A stretch of DNA of 14,718 nt, taken from contig JAJKFJ010024419.1 in assembly GCA_027382625.1 (NCBI GenBank), positions 1-14,718 on the forward strand. Direction: 5' to 3'. The notes under the pieces were generated by a model. That model worked only from the letters and a program-made list of their open reading frames with translations. It was not told where the DNA came from and did no database searches. The stretch is from Tetmemena sp. SeJ-2015. Taxonomy: Eukaryota; Ciliophora; Spirotrichea; Sporadotrichida; Oxytrichidae. The translations under genes and the position numbers were made by a program. Positions 1 through 6,598 of the stretch are shown here, in pieces. The stretch's first letter is position 1, and every line of letters starts with the position of its first letter.

Positions 1-32
1 AATAATAAATTTATCGAAGAGCGAGTCCTGAA

Positions 33-1846
33 ATGGAATTTAAGTTAAATGTGCAAGCAGAGCTCTACTGCAACAAAGATGGTTATGCAGTGGTCTATGT
101 AAATCAACTGCTCAACGAGGAGTATGTAAACTCAGACAAGATCATGGAGGTAGTTTCTAAAATGCGTCAGAAGTTCAAAGCTGTAAGTTTCACCTCCAAT
201 CTTTCTCACTCAGCTTATGAGTTACTCTCATTCTACACTTGCTCTTTAAAGTAGCGATAAAAACCTGCTATGTGGATATTAATCTTGCTAATAGACTAAC
301 AGCACCAAAACTATGGGAGAGATTAATGAACTCCCTCCAGATGCTAGGATATATCTCAAGGCCTTTGAGAACAAGTGCTACGGGTATCTCATAGTTAGCG
401 AAGACTCCCTGGGCACAGGCAGAGTCAAACTCCATGAATTTTACATATACGAGCCTTACCAAAAGTTCGGGCATGGAAAAGTAAGATCCCCAATTATAAA
501 CAAGGATAATTTTAACTTATAAACAATCCATTGAGTTTATAGCATAAGCTTTATAACTGAATCCTTGTAAATGCTCAATCTCTAATTAACAAAGTGCTTA
601 AATATGTGTTGTAGAGTCTGTTTGATAAAATGATGCAGGTTGAGATCAAAGCACCTCAGTAAATTATGATAGAGCAGCCCTCCTTCCCTCTTTAAAGATT
701 CATGAGGAAGCACTATGTCACTTTCCACAACCACCAAAGCTCAGTTTAAATCAACTCGGCAACTGACAACTACTAACTTGGCTCCTCTTACAAATAAAAA
801 AATTCAGTAAGCACATATGAAAATACTTTTTGTGAAATCCATTTCAAAATTACATTCAAGCTAAATCTGTTATTGATAAAATATAAATAATTGATAAACA
901 ATTAAGTTAATGTGCTTTGCTAAACTTATACTTAAATAAGTATCTTAACTTGATTAAAAATGCTTTTAATTTAAGCTTTTGCACTTAATTATAATCATTT
1001 TGAGTTACTCCAATTATCTAAAATATTTTTGGAAGTATGGATTTGTTTATAGATATTGATATGGTTAATAGTCTATTTAAATAGCGTTAATTATTTTAAA
1101 AAGTACTAAAACAATCAAATTTATTAAATATAAATAACTCTATTTCAATTTTATACTTTGTATAATAGGATTTTCTTTCAAATGTTGGCAGACAAATGCT
1201 GCTGAGTGGAAGTTAAAACTCCTTATAACTCCCCTCTGCTTCTCCCAACCGCTATGACAAATCTCAATCTTATTCTGGCTTGAGGCCTCGTCCTGATTAC
1301 ATCCCTGATACCTTTGGGAAGAATTATTCGCTGTTCGGAAGTCATTTTAACAACGTGTCCACGAATCCTTCTAAGTACGATCCCACACGCCAGGAGTATG
1401 ATTTTAACTTGGACTTCTCATTAGTCAAAGGAGGAAAGATAAATCCACTCAATCGCTATAAGAATAACAGCAATGAAAACTCCCTAGAAAGAGAAAGCAG
1501 CCACCAAGGTATGAATAGTCGGCTATATGAATCATCTCATTTAAACTCTGGCTCCCTAACTCAAAGAGGAGAGTCAAACCAATATAATTCTAATTAAGTC
1601 GCTGGTTACAGGCCTCAATAAAGCCTCACCATGAAAGATCTGCTCAACATGAAAAAAGAAGAGCTCGCAAAGATGGCTTCACCTCATCACATCGGTAAGG
1701 CCAAGGTAGCAGCACTTTACCCACACCACTTAAATGATCATATCAGAGCAGCTCCACTTGCTCCCTTTTCAACCTTCGAAAGGGAAAACCAGGGAGAGAA
1801 GCACTTTTTTAGAACGGGAGATAAATAAAATCTCATTCAAGTTTGA
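33..1846 (+). CDS. Alpha-tubulin N-acetyltransferase-like protein (MEC-17/ATAT1 family), four exons
   Basis: Exons 33-182, 295-480, 615-806 and 1169-1846 join in phase 0 to 402 codons (401 aa) when TAA/TAG are read as Gln, ending at TGA 1844-1846. Introns 1 and 2 are GTAAG...TAG, 112 and 134 nt. The protein starts MEFKLNV, like the family's N-terminus. Exon 2 carries the acetyl-CoA-binding core with HEFYIYE and QKFGHGK (compare LDFYIHE and QRHGHGR), and exon 3 has EQPS...FMRKHY (compare DRPS...FLNKHY). The family acetylates Lys40 of alpha-tubulin inside microtubules. The C-terminal half (exon 4) is a Ser/Asn-rich tail of the sort this family often carries. Oddities: the residues aligned with the catalytic Cys and Asp of animal enzymes appear to be Lys and Glu, and the end of the catalytic domain is hard to align. 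Intron 3 (807-1168) is unusually long and probably contains an IES. The exon 4 frame also has its own ATG at 1196, so a separate small gene is a minor alternative. Confidence 0.8.
879..1125. other. Candidate IES inside intron 3 of the ATAT1-like gene
   Basis: The 12-bp direct repeat AAATATAAATAA occurs at 879-890 and 1126-1137. Removing one copy plus the AT-rich sequence between (247 nt) shortens the 362-nt intron to 115 nt, close to the gene's other introns (112 and 134 nt). The repeat is pure A/T in A/T-rich DNA, so chance is possible. Because it sits in an intron, reading frame gives no test. Confidence 0.5.
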
Positions 1847-2228
1847 AAACTGATTATAACCTATAGATTTACTTTCCACTGACTTCATATCATAAGAAAA
1901 TCATATGTTCTAATGCATAAAATTTTAACTTCATTCTTTCTTTTCTTGGTGAGAACTTTCTCGAATTAAGTAAAATTATTATAAAATACCTTCTAGATTC
2001 TTCCTAGTCATATAATTGCAAAAATAAGATTATATTTTATTCATTCTTATATTGATTTGTTTGTTGTTTGAATAATTAAATAATTGGCTGTGGGTAGTAG
2101 TGAGATTGATCTAGAACTTTCAATAAGAAAGTTCCTGCGTGTGTGTATTCGGCATATTACTAAATTATATTACATAATTTAAATATAGCAGCCTTACAGC
2201 AGCACTCCATAATTCAAACTTAAATAAC
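1847..2228 (+). promoter_or_regulatory. Upstream region of the DnaJ gene with heat-shock element clusters
   Basis: This gene-free interval holds nGAAn arrays of the type bound by heat-shock factor. At 1952-1966 three contiguous units alternate perfectly: AGAAC TTTCT CGAAT. At 2113-2135 two pairs occur, AGAAC TTTCA and AGAAA GTTCC, separated by 3 nt; within this, GAACTTTC (2114-2121) and GAAAGTTC (2127-2134) form a perfect 8-bp inverted repeat. At 1990-2004, CTTCT AGATT CTTCC is a weaker match with an imperfect middle unit. The strongest site is about 95-115 bp before the DnaJ ATG, which fits heat-inducible expression of a co-chaperone. The rest is AT-rich, with no coding signal seen. Confidence 0.65.
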
Positions 2229-3627
2229 ATGTTCTTCGGCAGTGGTGGATTCCCCTTCGGCGGCTTCTGTAAGTTTTCATCCACATCCCCCTTTCACGAG
2301 GGAGGATGAATTTAATTTTTTCTGATCAATATGGTTTTCTGTTGTTGACTTTTACTTACCTTTTTTGTTAGCTGAGATGGGAGGCGGAGCCGGCGGCAGA
2401 CGCGAAAAGAAAGAGGTAGATAATAAGAAGTTCTACGACATCTTGGGAGTTGATCAAAAGGCAACATCCGATGAGATCAAGAAGGCCTTCAGAAAGAGAG
2501 CACTCAAGGAGCACCCTGACAAGGGAGGAGACCCAGAGAAGTTCAAGGAAATGACAGTCGCCTATGAAGTACTCTGCGACGCTCAGAAGAGAGAGCTTTA
2601 TGACCAATACGGTGAAGAGGGACTTAGAGAGGGAGCTGGCGGCGGTGGCGGCATGTCAGACATCTTTGAAATGTTCGGTATGGGCGGCGGTGGCGGAAGA
2701 GCCAAGCAGTCTGGTCCTAAGAAGGGAAAGCCTGTTGGACACCAAGTCAAAGCCACTCTCAAGGATCTCTACTTGGGCAAGACTACCAAGATTGCCGTTA
2801 ATAGAGACAGAATCTGCAGCAAGTGCGAGGGTAAAGGAGGAAAGGCCGGAGCCGTTAGTACTTGCTCAGGCTGCAAGGGTAGAGGTATGAGGACCGTCAT
2901 GATGCAACTAGGACCTGGTATGTACTCACAACGCTCGGGCCCTTGCGACGAGTGCAATGGCTAGGGAGAGAAGATCAATGATAAGGACAAGTGCAAAACC
3001 TGCGATGGCAAAAAGGTCGAGAAGGAAAAGAAGGTCTTGGAAGTAACTATTGATAAGGGTGCACCAAATGGAGAGAAGTACGTGCTCCATGGAGAGGCTG
3101 ATGAGTACCCTGGAATTGAGCCAGGTGATGTTATCATCTAAGTTGTTGAGCAGAAGCACGAGCTATTCAAGCGTAAAGGAGCCGATCTAATGATTGAAAA
3201 GGAGATCAGCTTGCTTGAGGCTCTAACTGGTGTTGACTTCGTCATCACTCACTTAGACGACAGAAAGATCAGAATCAAGAACAAGCCAGGTGAAGTCATC
3301 AAGCCTGACGACATCAAGACCATCGAGAACTTGGGTATGCCCCTCCATAAGACTCCCTACAAGTTTGGAAACCTGTTCATTATGTTCAAGATCGTGTTCC
3401 CAGATCACTTGGAAGTTCAGTAGGTTAACAAGATCAAGGAAACCCTTGCTTAAGCTGGCAAGAAGAAGGATGTTGACATGGATGTAGCCGAGACTGTTGA
3501 GCTCAAGACATACAAGGAGGAGCACAGAAATCTTCACCACGAGGGCGGAGACAGAGGCCAAGGAGGAAGTGACGACGAGATGGACGAGGATGACGGAAGA
3601 GGAGGAGTGAGATGCCAACAGCAGTGA
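2229..3627 (+). CDS. Type I DnaJ/Hsp40 co-chaperone (DNAJA/Ydj1-like), farnesylation motif at C-terminus
   Basis: Exons 2229-2268 and 2372-3627 flank a 103-nt GTAAGT...TTAG intron and encode 431 aa. Gln is encoded by TAG at 2962 and 3421 and by TAA at 3139 and 3451; the true stop is TGA 3625-3627. Domains in order: a short Gly/Phe-rich leader; a J domain from about residue 32 with HPD at 61-63; a Gly-rich linker; a zinc-binding region with four CxxC pairs (162-165, 178-181, 205-208, 221-224); two beta-barrel substrate-binding domains; an acidic tail ending GGVRCQQQ. The last four residues, CQQQ, form a CaaX box, as in Ydj1 and DNAJA1, where farnesylation tethers the protein to membranes. The family stimulates Hsp70 ATPase and delivers clients. 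The J domain starts later than in typical DNAJA proteins because of the leader. No IES was needed. Heat-shock elements lie upstream. Confidence 0.96.
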
Positions 3628-4116
3628 AAGAATACGTTTTAACTAGTATCTGTTCTTATGAGCAGATAGAGTGTCTTATCTATACTATCTAGAGCCTAGT
3701 AATGTTTGTTTACCTAGTCTATATCACATTTTCAAAAATATTCATTCAAACTTATTCCTACACAGTATTTACTCTTTAACCTTCAGTATTTTACAAATTA
3801 TATATAAAATTAAAATCATTATAGGATAATATAGATGAAAATTATATTTATATCGAAGTTATACATATTGTTTTAAAGAGAGAGATAATGTTAAATGAGC
3901 AAGTTAAAAATGGATTCAAACAAACTGCTATTTGTTTATTTATTTTTGAAAAATTTTGATATTTACTCTTGGGATAAATAAAATTAATTAGAATGATCTC
4001 ACTGATATAAGTAAATATTTTATTTTTAATTCATCCTCTTATTAACACTTAACTGAATTTGTTTATTTCTTTTTAATTTAAATAATTATATTTTGCTTAT
4101 TAAAATCCATTTATAA
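3628..4116. other. AT-rich intergenic spacer between convergent genes
   Basis: About 490 bp between the stop of the DnaJ gene and the 3' end of the minus-strand coiled-coil gene. It is strongly A/T-rich with no open frame of coding character on either strand. It should hold both 3' untranslated regions and perhaps a macronuclear chromosome end, but no telomere-like repeat or other recognisable element is visible. Confidence 0.6.
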
Positions 4117-6417
4117 TCACTTAGATACTTTGATTTTGACTATTCCCTTTATAATTTCCTTTCTTTTTTTAAATCTCATCTGCTATTCATATTTAGAAAC
4201 CTCCCTAGTTGGGTCTAGCAACCCTAGTTTGAATTCTTTAGTGACCACTCTAGCCTCCTAGTCGAAGTCCCTCTTACCATTCATTTTGTAAGAGAACAGA
4301 CTTTCTATGACATTTGGATCAGCTCCTTCCACCTCTCTCAGTGTCTGTAGCACATTATCAAATGCCTCTTCTCGTAGTTTCTAACTATCCAGCTATTCCA
4401 GAAGCTCATCAATCACTCAATTAATTTAAATCAATATATAACATACAGACAAATATAAAATGTTGTCCTTAGCTGACTACCTAGTTCTAAGGCATCTCTC
4501 AATAATGGTTTTAATCTTTGTTTTAATCTGTGCTTGCTGCTCTAGCTTCTACTACTCTAGTCTTTACTGCTCTTTCGTAAGAAAGGTATACCCCAATATA
4601 TTTATATTTTTATTTAAGGTGGCAAGATTCTAAGTTAGTAGTTTTGAAATAGGAGTTTTGGCTTAGCTTTCAATTACTTCACTATTGTTAATTGTGCGTC
4701 TCTGAGAGTTCAACCTCCTCATGATCTCTTAATTTGTAGTGGTGCTTGGAATAGATGGTTGAATTATTGGGTTCTTCACAGTGGACACTGACACATACTT
4801 CTTTCCCTAATTCTTCCCATCTCTTTCATTAGAAACTTCCCTATGACTGTTTATCAGAGGCAGGGATGATTCTTAAATGGTCTTCAGCTGATTATTTTGT
4901 TCACCAAAATCAAATGTCTTATTCATCTAAGCTGCTTATCGCCTAGTCTAGTTTGAACTTGCGAACTTCTCCCTGTCAAGCTTATATCCAAATATTAGAT
5001 GAATTATCTTTAAATAGCTAGTGTATTGAAGCATCTTCTTAGCGAGAGCCCCTCAAAATCTTGGAGCTCTGCCCATCAAAAGAACTGGTGATTAGCTTAT
5101 TATAGAGCACATTGGTTCTGAAGTCGTGTTTTTCTCTGTCTACGTACTTGTGGCCCTTCACACTCTTTACCAAATCCTAATACTTTGACCTTATCTTACT
5201 GAAGTCAAGTTTTAGGTTGGATGGCTCCTCCTTCCTCAATTTATTTAATCTTCTAGACCTCTCTTGACTCTAGTTCTAGTCTTAATTATCATCTAGCAAG
5301 TTTTCAATGCTTTCTTCCTCCATTATGTTTTAGAAGAATTTCTAATGATCATAAAATTAAATTTAAACAAAGTCATTTTGTCTGGCTTTAGATATGGAGT
5401 CTGGAGTCTGTTCATAGTGAGGCATAGTCTGAATTACTCTGAGATTATTATTCTCATCAATAAGCTTTATATTATCTTGAGGCAGAGACCCATAGGATGA
5501 GAAGTTGTTCTTTGCTATTTATTCCAGAGAGCTATTCTTACTCAGGTTTTTATCAAACATGGTTCTTTCATTTACTCCTGCTGTTTGGAATCCTTTGTTA
5601 GGACTTTGCTTAGTTCTCTATTAATCTTTACTAAAATAATTTAAAATGAATTTAATCAAAGGAAGATTCAATGGAGATATAATTTGGTTTGGGCTGTTTA
5701 TTAAAATCGAGTATATCTTCAGCCTCCTCTTCCCTCTCCTCTTGAATTAAGCTGGAGTTTTGTTTTTAAATTAACCTCCTTAGTTGGACTTAGTCAATGA
5801 GTTTGCTCATCCTGTACTTGCGCTGCTCCTCCTTGATAGTCTCTATCTTCTTGATCTCTCTCTCAATTTCTTCTTTCTGCTTCTTTTCCTTCTCCCTCTC
5901 CTTGAGAGTGCTTTCTAACTTGTGGATGAAGTTTCTATTCTTGTGCAGATAAAATGTTAGTTTCTCATTAGCATAGGTTTCTATTTTCTTACTCATGGGC
6001 AGGTCTGGGTTCATTCGCAGTTTAAATCGCCCCTTCAATTTCTCGTAATTTGCTCTGGCCTCCTAGTGCTGCAAAGACTAGTTGTAGATGTCTGTTACTT
6101 TAATCTGCTAGTTAAACTTCCGATCCTCAAAAAACTTCTTAGTCACTTTCTCCTCTATCAATTCTATTTGTTCCTAGAAGATTCAAACAAAAATAATACT
6201 ATAGAATGCATAAGAAGATTGTTTTGTGGTGAACTTGTTTTCTCTTCATAGATTTGCTAGTGAGTGGAAATCCACGCCCATGCTCGGCCACACCATAAAG
6301 ATCTCGAATAGTGTCTCTCTCCGCCTTCTCGTAGATGTTGTCCATGATATCGATGTGATGCTTATTGGAAGGAGCTGGCTCCTTAAACTAATCAATATTA
6401 AAGCTTTTTGATAGCAT
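4117..6417 (-). CDS. Unknown coiled-coil protein interrupted by five candidate IESs
   Basis: The gene runs from ATG 6417-6415 to TGA 4119-4117. After removal of stretches with direct-repeat ends (67, 31, 22, 33 and 18 nt), the whole span becomes one frame of 710 codons (709 aa). Visible features: a charged N-terminus (MLSKSFNIDQF); a Lys/Glu-rich coiled coil at about residues 140-186 (KLESTLKEREKEKK and following); a long polar Ser/Asn/Gln middle; a Gln-rich helix (KEQQRLEQQKLEQQ); and a more ordered charged C-terminal part (LREEAFDNVLQTLREVEG). I do not recognise the family. It shares a 181-bp divergent upstream region with the two-TM gene. Two joins have alternatives: the first could be a 61-nt intron (6174-6234) with an unusual GTTCAC donor, and the last a 42-nt GTATGT intron (4405-4446). 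The frame change near 5000 could instead be a one-base error in CCCC at 5049-5052. Confidence 0.75.
4411..4428. other. Candidate 18-nt IES (pointer AATCA) or part of a small intron
   Basis: AATCA repeats at 4411-4415 and 4429-4433. Removing 18 nt deletes the only in-frame TGA here in the minus-strand gene and keeps the frame. The alternative is a 42-nt intron (4405-4446) with a GTATGT donor but a GATGAG end, unlike the TAG/AAG ends of other introns here. The interruption is well supported; its nature is not. Confidence 0.5.
4583..4615. other. Candidate 33-nt IES (pointer AAGGT)
   Basis: AAGGT repeats at 4583-4587 and 4616-4620 around an A/T-rich stretch inside the minus-strand coiled-coil gene. 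Its length is a multiple of three, so the frame is open with or without it. Removal joins NLAT directly to FLTKEQQ and turns a break in composition into a continuous helix. Support is the repeat and the composition only. Confidence 0.55.
4990..5011. other. Candidate 22-nt IES (pointer AAATA)
   Basis: AAATA repeats at 4990-4994 and 5012-5016. Removing 22 nt repairs a frame break in the minus-strand gene, joining ASIHQLF to GYKLDREKF. It has no GT-AG ends. A one-base length error in the CCCC run at 5049-5052 would also repair the frame. Confidence 0.6.
5621..5651. other. 31-nt IES (pointer TTAATC)
   Basis: TTAATC repeats at 5621-5626 and 5652-5657 around an almost pure A/T body. Removing 31 nt restores the minus-strand frame, joining ESSFDQ to QRTKQSPNKG. 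There is no GT donor on the minus strand between about 5710 and here, so a conventional intron cannot explain it. Confidence 0.8.
6168..6234. other. Candidate 67-nt IES (pointer TTGTT) or 61-nt intron
   Basis: TTGTT repeats at 6168-6172 and 6235-6239. Removing 67 nt joins KRKQ to IELIEE in the minus-strand gene. A 61-nt intron (6174-6234, GTTCAC...TTCTAG) also keeps the frame and adds two residues. The IES is slightly preferred because nearly all other introns in this window start GTAAG, GTGAG or GTAAC. Confidence 0.55.
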
Positions 6418-6598
6418 CCACCAAAACTCTTTTTTAATTTGTTTCGCTATATTATAAAATTTAATTCATTTTTTCTACTTCCAATCCATTATTCATAACA
6501 AAAGTTTCGAACTAAGTAAGTGTTTCTATCTTTGCTTGATTTTATATAATAAAAGATATATTGTGCTATCTAGATATTAATTCTATAATTATAGTAGG

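Noticed and set aside
842..1182. TTTCAAA repeats as the pointer for an IES in the ATAT1-like gene
   Set aside because: Excision puts exon 4 in the wrong frame and gives an early TGA. The 12-bp repeat inside the intron fits better.
2368..3618. Several open frames on the minus strand and in other plus frames
   Set aside because: All are shadows of the DnaJ gene, whose frame has full family homology.
5049..5052. Single-base indel in CCCC as the cause of the frame break
   Set aside because: It remains possible, but the 22-nt AAATA-bounded deletion nearby repairs the same break and matches the other interruptions, so it is preferred.
6066..6411. Two plus-strand open frames of 61 codons
   Set aside because: They are antisense to the minus-strand coiled-coil gene, whose frame here is charged and continuous from ATG 6417.
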